From assembly GCA_905250885.1 (NCBI GenBank), contig CAJNOQ010000017.1, positions 47,368 to 111,367 of the forward strand: 64,000 nt of DNA. The letters are read 5' to 3'. The stretch is from Didymodactylos carnosus. Lineage: Eukaryota > Rotifera > Eurotatoria > Philodinida > Philodinidae. The position numbers were made by a program, and so were the translations under genes. The notes under the pieces were generated by a model. It saw only the letters and a program-made list of their open reading frames with translations, searched no databases and was not told where the DNA came from. Below, piece by piece: positions 33,784 to 46,948 of the stretch (its first letter is position 1; each line of letters opens with the position of its first letter).

Positions 33784-36700
33784 ATCGTTTACTTTTTCCG
33801 AATTCTATATGTTTAAAATTTTAATTTTATGTTCACTTTTCCTCATTAATCTTTAAATAGAATCAACGTCTATCATATAATGAATAATAAATAGCATCTA
33901 AAAAGAAAAGAAAATCAATTTTTCTTAGATATCGTTGCTCGCTATAAACGACGATCAAGCAGAAAAGAGATCAAAAATAATAAAGAAAAAAAAAAGATTT
34001 TTCTTTTTAGATATATAAATATATATTTATATATATATATATACATCTGAATCTATACAAGCATTACGAAAAATATTCCGTATAACGGATGTTTGATTCT
34101 ATATCCGGTAGGTGGGTAATACTAGACGGAAAATTTAATTTATATCACTGTTTTCAGCATTATTATAACTATAACTCTTAAATTTGATAATAAAATTTAT
34201 GAACTGATCATTCTTTTAGCTAATACTTGTCGAATGATAAAGACAAATATACGTTAAATCTACAGAAAAAAAAACAATTTTCTACTAGAAAAAAAACAAC
34301 TCAGTCACTCTTACCCTCTACAAAAAAATAAAAAATTTCAGATTGACACTGGTGAAACTGAGTGTGACCCTTCAAGTACACATGTCATGTCGTAGGGACC
34401 ACTGACATCAATAGTTAGCCGAGTGTCGAACAAATATTGATTAGCTAGAAAAACTGTGTACAACAAGTAGAAGAATAAATATATCTGATAAGATTTAAAA
34501 GTTTGTAATTGTGAGTAGAAAATAAGTAGTACGTACAAAGCTTAGAAGTTAAAGGAAGATTTTTAACCTAAATTCTTAAGAAACTCATCATTATTTCTTA
34601 TTTCTTATTTTTTCCTATCTATGAACGATCATACTTCTCAGAATTTTTTAACAGTATCTCTACTTATTATGTTACAGAATACGGAATAATGATGATGATC
34701 AGTTTTATTTAAACTTGACTATCGTTAACTTTTGACATTTATCTTTCCAGTAAAAATGATCTGTTTAGAAATGTTTTTTTTTTTTTTAAAAGATCTATTT
34801 TCTCTTTCTAGAGAACAATCCCATTTTTTTATATTCTAAAAAAATCAAATACATCGATCAAAATACAGAACCAACGAACGTTTTTTTGTTTTTCTTCTTT
34901 TTTTTTTCTATCGAGAAAAAAAAAAGAATAATTTTTATTTTTTTATGTTTCTAAAGTATTATAAAAACAAATATTAAAAGAAAATATATAATTCTTTCGT
35001 ACTTTCAAGTTAAAAATTATTCAAGCACATAAGTGTTGATAGACATCTACTTAACTACTTAAGCACCTTATGAGGAACAACATAATCCTTAAGTAATATT
35101 TTAAACATACCATAAAATAATTTATTTTTGCAATATTTTTTTTAAAAATTCCCTAACAAGTCCGATCTCTATTAGTTTCAACGGTCAAAGAGTCTATCGG
35201 CGCTCGTTGAAAAATACATGTAAAAATGCTTTAACTGACCTAGTGGTAAATATTTCTTATTTATTCGTTTTTTTTTTTCTAGCTGCATTAATTAAATAAT
35301 ATTGCTCAATATATCTGCATGTATCATGTTTAACTTGTTATAAATGTCATGTCCTGGACAATATCATTTAGTTCCATCGTGAGAAACATATATATGCATC
35401 TAGATAGAATCACCAGTTGGTTGACGTCCAGGTTGACGATCGACGCATTATACCATGCGTTTTTCGGTACTTGTATCGTCTGTTTCGAACAATAGCTAAG
35501 CAATAAAATTTAAAAAAAAGCAGCATATTTCCTTGCAAAAAAATTATTTACAATATAAAAATATCGATAATAAATTTTACTAATATGCAAAAGATAAACC
35601 GTGCACGTGTAATATTTAACTGTGGTGGAAGTTTGAACTTTTTTTTTTTATTAAAATGATCAATGGAAATGACTAAATAATGCTCGATTTTCTCTAATAT
35701 ATAACAAAAAAATACATTTATTATGTCTATAATATTGTCTAATATCAACTGTTTGTAACAGGGAACATAGTTTTCTTCAACTAATAAATTATTTAAAGAT
35801 AATATTAATATCACTATATCGACTATAACAAATAAATATTTAAAATTATCCGTTAAATTATTTCAATATTAAAAGTTTTGTAAAAAATAAAATTCTATTA
35901 TACAAAAATAATCTAATATTATTTGATATGTCTAATTATTATTTCAAATGTGAATTATATTCTTACATTCGTATCTAATAAAAAATGAAAAAAGTAAAAC
36001 AAAATAAATTAATATTACTATACTTATTTCATATTTTAAATTGAGATAATACATTTTTTTTTCTACACTATTCAAATGTTGTTCATTATGCGAGCTAGAG
36101 TACTATAATATGAAAAAAAATATTTCTCATCTTGTTTAGTATGCATTGTCGATAGAACTATTATCACAAAATGAAATGATTAAATTGATTAGAACATCTA
36201 AATCTCATACAACATTTATTGCATTATCAATAATAGGATTTAATTTGATGACAATATTGTTTATCATTTCTTTAGAATCATTAGATGATATTCTATTGAT
36301 TTTGTAAAATTTTCAACAGCTAAATTGTTTGTTTATTTTCATTTTCTTTATACATTCATATATTGAAAGTTTTTACTTTCTTCTTCTTCCATGTATTCAT
36401 TATTTTCAGAAGTTAAACATAGTCTCACATTATTCTCACATCGATTCATTTTCAGTACATCTTAATGTAATATAAAACTACGTTTGTAAAATAATGATTA
36501 CACAATTCTAGTAGAAATTATTATTCATGTATTGTAGAGAAAATATGGAAATTTAAGACAAAGAAAACGGGCAACAGATAGAATCAGAACATAAAACCGT
36601 ACTATTATTATAGTGAATAAATGGTAATAGTACACATGTTTAATTTCCATCGAAGAAAAATGAGTATTTATAACAGATTGCAATGGAAATTTTTAAATTA

Positions 36701-36970
36701 AAGTGTACTGTCAAGAGTGTATGCGACAGTCTAAACTAGAAGCGACAGATTCCTTCTTATCACTCGAAAACAACATGAGTTGGACATAGAATCAACTACC
36801 TTCTTCAGAAGAGATTTCTACCACCTTAAAAACATTTTAAACAGTGAAACATTTTCGTGATCTTTCACATTTTCAAAGCGAAATTTTAAACATCTAAAGT
36901 AAATTGAGACGTTTCAAGATCTGCACACTTCTGCGAACGAGAACTTCAAAAAAGTACCGGAAGGTCATCA
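33784..36970. other. A/T-rich intergenic region upstream of the cyclase
   Basis: No gene is visible. It contains an (AT)n tract around 34018-34042 and long A or T runs (34760-34930, 35270). The cyclase promoter is presumably near 33800-34100. Confidence 0.4.
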
Positions 36971-37100
36971 GTCTTTGTCTTAAGACTAAAACTAGTTTAT
37001 TCACGAAGTGTGAGAGTCATCAAAGAACCTGTAATAACAATGATTCGAGCCAAACTACAACTCAAGCTAAGCAACAAATGAGTGACGATAGGTAATGAAC
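36970..37100 (+). repeat. Dispersed repeat shared with 62175-62275
   Basis: GACTAAAACTAGTTTATTCACG, GAGAGTCATCAAAG, CTGTAATA and AATGATTCGAGCCAAAC recur in the same order at 62178-62265 (GACTAAGACTATTTTATTCACG and so on). No open frame. In the right-hand copy the repeat lies within LINE-derived 3' UTR sequence. Confidence 0.7.
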
Positions 37101-38599
37101 AAAATAAAAAAACAGACAAAAAAGGATGAGCTGGAAATAAATAAATAATTGAAAGATAGATAAAAAGTAACTAGTATGGGCTTTTTTGACTGATAACAAG
37201 GCTGAATTTTACTGAAATGGAGTTTTTTTTTTTGAAAGACGTTAAAGGAGAATAAGACATAACTGACTGTGGAAGTTTATTCTAGTCAGTGGTAGTTGAC
37301 TAAAAACGTGAAACAGCTCCCAAACGACCATGTATTGTCCACTGGCTTTATCTTCTACACTATACAATGAGAAATGTCGCATATAGTACAATTATTCACT
37401 GAAATTTTGTCACATTGAACAATTCACCTTTGTACATTTTGCAAAAAAAACTAGCGTACACGTGCATTCAGTGATAAAATCTCATTAAAAGCACTGTAAT
37501 CGATACGTAACATATCTTGGATAACATTAAAAGTGAAACATCAATTTTGATCCGTCTCCTGGTTTAAATAGTTTTCTTGAGCCTGTTTGAAAGGCTAACA
37601 AATTATTTTAACAATGATATGAAGGAATAAATTGAACAAATATTTATTTTTTGCACAATATGTAAGTACAAACAATAGTCTTTACTCATTGGTCACTAGG
37701 CCATAATGAGTCGGATTTACCCTTCACGTATAAAAAAGCAGGTAGACGTCGCTGATGGTTACTTGCTTTATAAAACGAGCTAGCAAGCTTAGAAAGAAAA
37801 TAGATACAGTGATCCGTAGAACATAAATATGGCGGGTTGGGTAACGCATTTCGCTGGAAAATTCCATAAATCGGAATTGAAAGTGTAAATATTGATTTTT
37901 TTTTGAAATTTTTATAAAATGTTGTGATTGTGACAATATTTTACTGCATGGTCTTACAAGGTCTTGCCTCAAGATCGTTTAAGATCCTATCAAGGAGTGC
38001 TCTAAGTTGATATCTAGAATTTTTTCTCACGTGTTCTCTTATAGTCGCGATATGACACAGAATCGCGAAGCAATAACTGTCACAAATCCTATTTACCATT
38101 CTTGTTCTGTTTTAGACTTATAGTATAATGATAAGTTGAGTTGATATATTTAGTGTCCACTATCTACGACATCTATTTCACACTTTTCAAAATTCCACAT
38201 ATCAGAAATGAATTTGATTACACAAATCAAGATGAATCATAGTTAAGATTTTGTTGTTGCTTACGCGAATATATTTTAGAACTTTTTAATCAACTGTATG
38301 AGGATGTCATTGCAGCATATCTGGATTGTTTAGGATGAGCAAAGATTAGATAATACTTGCCAATAATGATAACTAGCTAGTATAATTCAATACACTGAAT
38401 ATAATCTACCTTCCCAGCTTCTTGGTATTGTTCGTCATTTTTACTCTATCGCTTGCTGGTCGCTTATCACATTTTTCTCTGTGTTCCACTTTTGACATAA
38501 CTGTCTAATTGTTGCTTAAACATATAGTTTTTCGTTACAACTTGAGCAAAAAAAGCTCAATGGGCAAAACTACGTTGTTGTCTTTCTTGCATTCCATCT
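37101..38599. other. Intergenic, no gene seen
   Basis: A/T-rich with scattered stops in all frames. The 82-codon minus frame 37724-37972 shows no motif. Confidence 0.35.
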
Positions 38600-39800
38600 G
38601 ATCTTTATATAGCCCTGATACTGATTCTGCGGTCCATATTTGGACTGAGCATGTAAATGATGCGTTACGGAGTTATGCTCTATTGGTGCTCGTTCACTCT
38701 CCCTTCCTTGCTCCTGTTCCAAAACTTGCACATCTTATCTCCATCTGTAACCGATGCTTGCGGAAACTAAAACGTCGTTACACTCTTTCTAACCTTGTTG
38801 AATTTCGTAAAGCAAGGAATCTCGTTCTCTCTATCTACCGTCGTGAAAAATCTTCTTATTTTCGCTCGCTCTCTTCTTTATTTTCCGATCCTCGCAAGTT
38901 TTGGAGCTTCTCAGTCCTTTCTACCTCAATCAGAAACTATCGCAGAACAAATTTTTTCGCCCTCCCTGTCCTGTCAGAAAATTACTCATAAAAAATTGTT
39001 GACCTTGACTGGCTGAGCTAGGCAATGCAAAAGAAGGTTTTTCTCATTAACCTATAAGACTGTATCCTCAAGAAACTCACCGCAAATACTGGTGTTTCTC
39101 ATGCGTAACAGAACCTTTTTTAACCACAACGTACGCTCTGTAAGAAAGAAAACAGAATTGAGCGACCGCTGTTATCTTCGTCGTTCGATCTCAAAATTTT
39201 ACTTAAAAAGAGGCTTGAAAATCTCAAAAATCAATCTCTCGCAGGGCAAATCAAGGAATTTCTTGTTGTCCTGTCCGGCAGGACAGGGCAGTGCTGTCCT
39301 GCGATGGTCTCTACCTCAATCTATGTTTCTGGGCTTCAATCTGCTCTATGGAAAATTGTATATGTTGTTCCTATTCGCAAGAAAGACGTTCTTGCCGATA
39401 TTTCTATTACCGTCCTGTTTCCCTTCTTCCTGTTGTTTCTAAAGTGGTTGAACGTTCAATTTGCAAATTTGTTTCTTCTCATCTCTCTAAACATTCCTTT
39501 GTAAATAAATAATTTGGTTTTCATTCTAAACATTCTACTCTAGATGTCTTGTATTTTTATCTTTAACTGTCGTGTTGTGGTTTGATACAAGTAATTGTTT
39601 ATTTTCCCTCTTGTCGTCTTACCTCTTCAACCGCCTACAGGGTGTGCGTATGCATGATTCTGTCTCTTCTCCTTCTCCTGTTTCTTCTGACGTTACTCAA
39701 GGCAGTGTGCTTGGGCCGCTTCTATTTCGTATTTTTAACAAATTTTCACTTCTACCCTACGAGAAACTCTTTAAAAAGCTGTACAGGAAATCCTGACGTT
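38600..39800 (+). pseudogene. Decayed LINE reverse transcriptase (Jockey/CR1-like)
   Basis: Recognisable reverse-transcriptase pieces occur in order but in shifting frames. First comes a Lys/Arg-rich linker (KLKRRYTLSNLVEFRKARN, about 38770), then DISITVLFP-/SNYRPVSLLP-type sequence split between frames (about 39390-39440), VVERSICKFVSSHLSKH (about 39440), and VTQGSVLGPLLFRIF (about 39690), which is the catalytic-core motif B. Stops and frameshifts separate them, and the FADD/YADD box was not found. An ancient, dead copy from a different lineage than the LINE at the right edge. Confidence 0.8.
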
Positions 39801-40999
39801 CGTTACAGAACGTAGTATGCGTACTTTATTCAAAGAGAGGAAAATCTTCATGAAGCTTAATATTTAATTAGCATATAGATATATCCGATGATTTTATGAG
39901 AATGTTAACCTCTTCCAATGGCATATCACATAAGTGTGGTATATACAAGATTCTTAACAGCAACACTGCTTTCTGCGTATTCCAACATAAAATATCTCTG
40001 TCGCGAGTGCTTCAAGAACGTTTTCATATTATGTCTGGAATTCATACTATGATGTTTTTTGTTCTAGATTGTTGTTCTTATCGACTGTACGTACATGATT
40101 CCCAAAGGAAAAACTGTTCTAGGGGTGTATCTCTTTCAAAAATTCATTTGGCCATTGTCAAAGGTAAAACATGTCGACTCAAATCAACAGTGATGCATAA
40201 GGAATAAATTTAGATAAAGACATGTTTTTTTTCTTTATTTTTTTAGTATTTAGTCCGAAATCGTGCTGCTATTGGGAAAATGATATCAAAAATTTTAAAA
40301 ATAAAATGAAAACTAGAATATGTTCATCAAACAGGCAACAACAAAGTTTTTTCCCTAAGACAAAAATGATGTCACCAAGGTTCGCACGTTCATTTTTATC
40401 ACGGCAAGATCGTGCGTTTGTGTACACGGAGTAGACTACTATTTTTCTGCATGATTTTCCTATTTAGTTTTTGTATGTGAAAAGTCAATAGTGCTAGTCG
40501 AATAAAACTGTTAAGAGTTCAATAATCATTTTCATTATCTGATTTTCAGATAGAAATAAACAAAGTTACATGTGGTTTTGTAACGTTATTTTGATGTTTA
40601 TATTGTGCAGAACAGATTTTTCTAATACGGCTGAAATTATAACAGTTTTTACTGTTCGAGAGAAATGTATACATAACATGTAACTACTAAAAAGTTGTAG
40701 TGTTAACTGAATTCTAACGACGATTGAACGCGTTTTAAATATAAACGCCAACATCTATTGTAAACAGTTGAGACTTGTAAAAAAGAAATTATTTTCATCT
40801 TCCGATACTTTTTTTACATTTGATCGTCTCCTAGTTTATAGTACTAATGCACTGAATGTTTTTTTTCGGTTCATAACAATGTACCATGATCTGACTGATG
40901 ATTTTGGTTTTCTTCGTTCTGTTAGCAAAAAGGTTTAACATTTAGATCTCGATTCACGGCGATTACTTAATCGTGATATTTTATTAAATAGTTGAATCA
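39801..40999. other. Intergenic, 3' flank of the discoidin gene
   Basis: No supported gene. The plus-strand open stretches 39896-40207 and 40222-40434 have no motif and no clear splice sites. Confidence 0.35.
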
Positions 41000-43900
41000 T
41001 TAATTGTAGACATATACTTCACAGAAATTTGCTTTGAATAAATTTTTTTGTCTTGTTGCTTGTGTGTGTCGATAATAATGCTGATAAGAGTAATTGGTAG
41101 CTAATGGAAGTTCTGTAGTGGCGGCTGTTATTGTTGAAAGGCGAATACCAGTTGCTTTTACGTGCAAATATCGCCCTTGAACGGGTTTTGAACAAATAAA
41201 ATGTAAACGTTGTGAGTAGACTGAGTAGTTTAAACGTGTGACAAATGAGCAAAGACTAGATGAAGAATCATGTAAGTCAACATAAACTTCACGTGTCACA
41301 TAAACATATATACGATCCAAATTAAATATGGACATATAATCCGATTGAGATAAATGAGAAACTAAACAAAAATAGACAAAAAATAAGTAGATTTAAATGT
41401 ATGTAATAATTCCTTAGCTGAGAAAGAAGTAAAGAGGCTAATACGTAACATATTTGAAGTTAATAGTGGACTTCGCATCCCCAACACTCTCAGATCTTTC
41501 GGCTTATGGACATTAGTAAATAGTCTGAAGAGTCGTCTTTCTTATCACTATCCAGCCTAAATAGCGTTTTCATCGTTAAAAAGTGTGTTATATCAAAAGA
41601 TATAACGCACCTATTTTCATTCAGGTACAATCGTTTCGAGTAGTGATCTATATTATACTAACGTTTGGCCGAGATCGATTGTACAATGTAGCGAAATACT
41701 TTTCAGATGGGGAGCACAGTATGGATCCAGGCGGACATTTAGCAAAAAAGTCGAAGTGCTCTGTTTCCGATCTAAGTATAGAAAACTATACTCCAAGGTA
41801 TGGATGATATATTCCCAAAAGAATTTTCCTTCTAACTGCTGAGGATCATGAGAAAATACTTAGGCAAATGTTAGCCTGAAAACACATGGGGGTGTGGTAA
41901 AATGAGTTTTGCATTAAAGCCAAAACAAAAACGACGTAGATTTTGAATCTAGGCTAAATTAACAAAAAAGTGTCCAGTTTGGATTTAAAGTATCGGAGAA
42001 GTAAATTTATTTACTTAAGGCTAATTAAGTTTCCATAGACGTACGATCCAGTGTAAGAAGTTTCCAAAATTTTCCGGAACTTCAAACATTACAAAAGTGT
42101 TCGTTCATATACAGTATATCTATAGTGCATACAACTAAATGCAACTCTTCGTCTATCTCTCACTCTAGAGTCCAAAACTCCCTAGTTTTTCAAAGATAAA
42201 ATCTATTTTTCTTAGTCAAGGAACACTTTTAAGAAAAAATAATGATTCGGAATCAGCGTACCGAGTTGCGTCCAATCATATATATAACACAATATGTTTC
42301 GGATCGAGAAAGTATCGACAGAAATTTTTTCACATGAACCAGCAAGACCGATTTTTTCTGAAAACGTTTATTTTTTGTTTAAAACCATCAGAGGTGACTA
42401 AGCAATGATAATCATTCATGAAAAAATGGTTTACAACCAAAAATTTCTGATGTCCGTCTGCTATTAGAAAAATGCCCGCCGTGTGTGGGGGAGTGAAGAG
42501 GGTTGAAGAACATGAAATGCAATGAAAATCTGTGCTTGGCTGATTACGTTACATACATGTTTCGAGTCCTTTGATTATAACTCCAGCTACTTGATGTTGT
42601 TTATTGAGATCAATTGTAATTGTAGGCTCATTTGTGAATGAATTATCGATTTGTAAACATCGAGGTGGTATATCGTAACCATCGACTAATTTTGCCAGAT
42701 CATAACTACGTTCATGTAAATAATTTAGCCATACACGTTTACCATATGCCAAATTCTCAACTAAAACGACAAATACACAAACCACTTTTGATGTACATAT
42801 TGTACATTTCTACTTACCACAAGACGTTTGACGATGAACGCGAAAGTAGCCCAGACAACATGCACCTAGAATAATAAAATGAATATCTTTTTCTCTTGGA
42901 CTATGATCGAACGGTAATTGTGTTATTCTTACCTTTGTGTGGACAACCGATGAGTCCTGCTCTCATTGCTAATCTTTTATTCCATTCATGTGGAAAAAAT
43001 CTAACGTATCGAGCAGTAAACGGCTGATTTAAGTAATGGATACGTTCGACATTTGAATCATAATTACCATGGAACTTCTTAAAGTTTAATTATACTTTTA
43101 CAGATTAGAGAGTTATTGAATCAGTGTTACCTTTGGCTCAGTTCTTTGAGGATCATTATAATAAATCCATAGACGTGTGTCGTTTGAGAATGCGATAGAA
43201 TATTTGGTTACCCATTGATCCTGATGATCACCCCGACCTTTTGTTATCAAACCTGTTATACGCGCAGGATGACTAATATCAATTTGTAGCCAATTATCTT
43301 GAACTAAAAATAACATTCTTCAGTAAACACATTTTGAGAAGAGAACATAAACCGCGAGTATTGCATATGTTTCATTTTTGCGGCATATTAAATGAAAACA
43401 TTAAAACTATTTTGAGTACTTAAAGTAATTTTACCTTGTTTAAATCTTGCACACCAGCCTTTATCCGTATGCAGGTAAGCATCTCTTGGTTGACATGTTG
43501 CTTTATGTCGGATGGGTAGGGTGGATGAGGCTGAGAATGTACTGTATGGATAGTACACAAGAAGTTTATTACATTCTAAAGATTGAGAGAAATAGTATCA
43601 ACATATTTCTCTACAATTTTTAATTACCTTGACAGCCTATGAGTTCTAATCTTAGACACGGTTTGATGTTCCATTTGAGAATATGAAATCGAATGAAGCG
43701 TGTTTCTAGCGGATATGGAATGTATTGATGCCGAATGCTGATACTATCAACATTTCCCATAAACACCTGTAAGGATAGATCGAGAGACTTATACATAAGA
43801 CATACTCTGAAATACGTACATTTTGATTTCCGTATGAATCTGTCACATGTTGCCAATGATAATAATCGGTACTGTATGAAATTAGAAAGGATGTTACCCA

Positions 43901-45493
43901 CTCAGATGTACCGGAGCGACCTTGAGTGATGAAACCGTGAATCTGAAACGGTAATAAATAGAAAATGTTAATCTCCATTATGAAATTTGTCTATTAACTT
44001 ACTTTGGTTGGTGTTCCTAGATCAATTTGTATCCAGTTATTAATTGTATTCTTTCTCGGACACCAAGCTTTCTTATGCTCAATGTAAATTCTTGCATTTT
44101 GAACTTGTAAATCACTATCTTCATCTTCGCTACTACTCGCAGTTATTTGCCAATCTTTTATCTCATACGTACTCAAACCTAATGGAACGCTACAAGAACC
44201 TAAAACACATAAAAAGAAACATTTATCTTAATTCCATCTAAAAAGAAATATTGAATATGTATAGTATAGAGAGTTTTCTGGTAATAGAACATTTTCTTCC
44301 TATAATTGAGCACTTTGTATATTCTAATGGCAAGTAACGCTTACAATAGATATAAGTGAAAGAGTTAAGACAAGTTTATATAGCTTGTCGTAGAGGAAAT
44401 CATTAAGAGTTCAAATTCCATTCTATGGATATTTCATAGGTTATGTATATTCTAGTGTACAGTGTTTATGTTCTCCCATTGCCTTTGAAGGTTATGTATT
44501 CTTTATGTCCTTGGCGGGTGGTCTTTTGCGCAAGAAAACTCAATTAATTTTAAGATTCAATTTCTCTTTTTTTTCTTCTGTTTGACAAAATGTCATTAAT
44601 AGAAATTCTTTTTTTTTCTTCATTGTTTGAATATAATTTTCATACGATAGTTGAAAGTAAAATAAAATGAAAAAAAAGGTCAATTTTCACTTTTTGTTTG
44701 CGGTTTAAAGTATATGTTGTCTATGTCTACAAGAAACTATGACATGTTTCACTGTTTGAACGATACTCTAACGTTCAACTATCCTTCAGGATTGATTTAA
44801 CACATTATTTTCTAGGCATAAAGCTTAGATCGTATCTGTATCTGAAGTCAGCTTGATATGAATTATTCTCGTCTACTGTTAATATTTCACATCTTATAAC
44901 GTTTTAACTGCAGGCAAAATAAAATCGATTTCATAGGTGAGAGTGTGGCTCGCTAGATAGTTCTAAAGAGATTCTCAATGTGTGAAACAGTGAGAGAAGA
45001 AAGTAAACGTTCGGTTATCAATAACTCAGCCATAATTAGGAATAATTTCTGTATGTTATCTTCATATCTTTAGATTACTTTGAAATTTTTTCTCAAGTAT
45101 CATCTAATTGTGTGTGCATGACGGTAAATGTTCATTTTTTTTTTTGAAATAATTGCTTAAATTCTGACAATTTGTATTAATTAACTTTGATTCAAATTAT
45201 ATGTCATGACAATTGAGAATAATTACAATTACTACTGATTTTCATATTCAAATGTCCAAGGTCAAAATAGAAATAAATTTTCTGTCCATACATACATAAA
45301 CCTTTTAATCAGTTTGTATAAGAAAACAAAGAAATGCTAAACCCTTCATATGAGGATTATGTCTATAAAATTAGGATTAGAACTGAAATATCTTACCAGT
45401 TGATATTAAACATTTCTCACCCGTTGTCGTCATTTGAACAAAGTCCATTGGTATTACGATTACAATAAATAAAATATAGATTCTCGTGACCAT
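41000..45493 (-). CDS. Secreted protein with two F5/8-type C (discoidin) domains and a lectin-like F5/8 domain
   Basis: Ten exons: 45397-45493, 44003-44199, 43820-43942, 43628-43766, 43435-43530, 43131-43303, 42933-43077, 42818-42865, 42557-42760 and 41000-41361. All joins are in phase, giving 527 residues. Residues 1-20 (MVTRIYILFIVIVIPMDFVQ) are a signal peptide. Domain 1 begins CSVPLGLSTYEIKDWQITAS, has WIQIDLGTPTKIHGFITQGR, and ends LRLELIGCQG. Domain 2 has KGWCARFK, NWLQIDISHPARITGLITKG and ends RAGLIGCPHK. After a short Cys-rich link (ACCLGYFRVHRQTSC) a third module starts VENLAYGKRVWLN, then LVDGYD and PTITIDLNKQHQVAGVI, and ends FCEVYVYN. This is the start and end signature of the fucolectin-type F5/8 domain, although the full fucose-binding His/Arg set is not evident. 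Expected role: extracellular glycan or phospholipid binding. Introns 1 and 9 are each about 1.2 kb. Confidence 0.85.
41362..42556 (-). other. 1.2-kb intron 9 of the discoidin gene
   Basis: Runs from donor GTATGT (42556) to acceptor TTTGTTTAG (41362). The flanking codons join in phase (T|TT). No candidate exon or clear repeat inside. Confidence 0.55.
44200..45396 (-). other. 1.2-kb intron 1 of the discoidin gene
   Basis: Lies between the signal-peptide exon (donor GTAAGA at 45396) and the first discoidin exon. No exon fits and no repeat element was recognised. Confidence 0.6.
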
Positions 45494-46948
45494 GACATGT
45501 TTCTTTCCACTTGCTATATAAACAACATTTAAGAGTAGTAATTAATCATGTTTATTAAACATTCTAATCAAAATAAAAACATTTGTATTTACAACTACTC
45601 TGATTTTTCAATATGGAGAATTGAGAATGAATGAAAATTGTTTTTCTTTCGTTTTTGAATTTTTTTTCGTATTAAATAAAAAAAGAATAAAAAAAAAAAA
45701 CGAAAAAAAAAATATGCGGATGGTTCACAGCCTCAAAGAAAAACGATATAGAATACACGTCAGTCATCTAAATAAAAAAAAGAAATGAAGCGTGTTCAGA
45801 AATATGACAAAAGACAAAAACTGTATTAGCTACATATGTTCTGATATGAAAACAGGAGTAATACAGAGAAATTATCCTATTAGAGTATACATCACGTATA
45901 ACATTTAATAAACTGACATTCATTGAGGCAGATGTATTGGCTAAGTGATAATCATTGTATGCAGAAACAAAAAAATAGGCTATAATGTCAATAAATGAGC
46001 AATTTAAACTGACAAAGATTTTTATTGTTATTGACGGACAGAACATTTCATGTCTTCCTTAAACTTCGGCTAAGGAAGAGTTCTGGTTTGATATATTGAG
46101 AGCATTCTCTACTTTATCAGTGTTTCAAAAATCAATTTGTTTAATTGAGCAAATCTTGGCGAGTAGAATGTAAAAGAATCCGTATTTTAAAAAATACCTA
46201 AGCTTAACCAAGGTTTAGAATGAAGAAATGGAAAGTAACAGAAAAGGTCAGTTAAATCGAACAGTTTGTATTAAAAAAAAAGAAGACAAATCTTAGAATA
46301 CGGCTGAGAATTAGAAAAAATACAATGCAAATTTCAAAAAATGTCTCGTTTTATCTCAGGGTATTCTATTTGTAGTGGTATGGTCGTCATAAAAGGGATG
46401 AAATTTAAGAAAAAACTCTTTAGTTGAAATCCTAAATTTACGAAAATTTTCAACAATCACAGGGGATTTTTATAATTCTGAGAAAAACTTTGACATTTCA
46501 TGAGAGTCATCACTGTTATACTCTCGTAAATTCTGTAACGAGATGTTCATAACATTTCAGTACATTTCCAGCTTTGATTTCTACAACATTACAGTGATTA
46601 TCTGTATCTGAACACATTATTTTTTCATTAGTTTTATGTAATTGTTTTTTTTAGCAGTTCTTTCAATTCATCTGTTTCTCCTAATCTAAAATGTGAACTA
46701 AAAATTTTTTTTCTATTTACACTATAAAAGAAAAAGTGTAAAATAAACATAAAGTATAGTTTTTCGAGTATTGTATTTTGTTTATGTCAATCTAGTTGAC
46801 CTATTATGTTGATAGCAAAATGTCGAAGTATAAATGACTGTCGCCGTAATAATACATCAGAAATCTTGTCTGGGTCAGAAGTGTACTAATTAATACATTT
46901 TGACAATGTTCAAAAAATAATTCGATGTATTTTTGTTTATTTTAAATA
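45494..46948. other. Intergenic
   Basis: Contains A/T homopolymer-rich tracts near 45640-45712. The 92-codon minus frame 45768-46046 has no recognisable feature. Presumed promoter of the discoidin gene near 45500-45600. Confidence 0.4.

Noticed and set aside
34338-35814. Minus-strand open frames upstream of the cyclase
   Set aside because: Short, A/T-driven, Leu/Ile/Phe-rich translations expected from random A/T DNA; no splice context.
36970-37095. 63-codon open frame (ATG at 36904)
   Set aside because: It overlaps a dispersed repeat also found at 62175-62275, and there is no protein motif.
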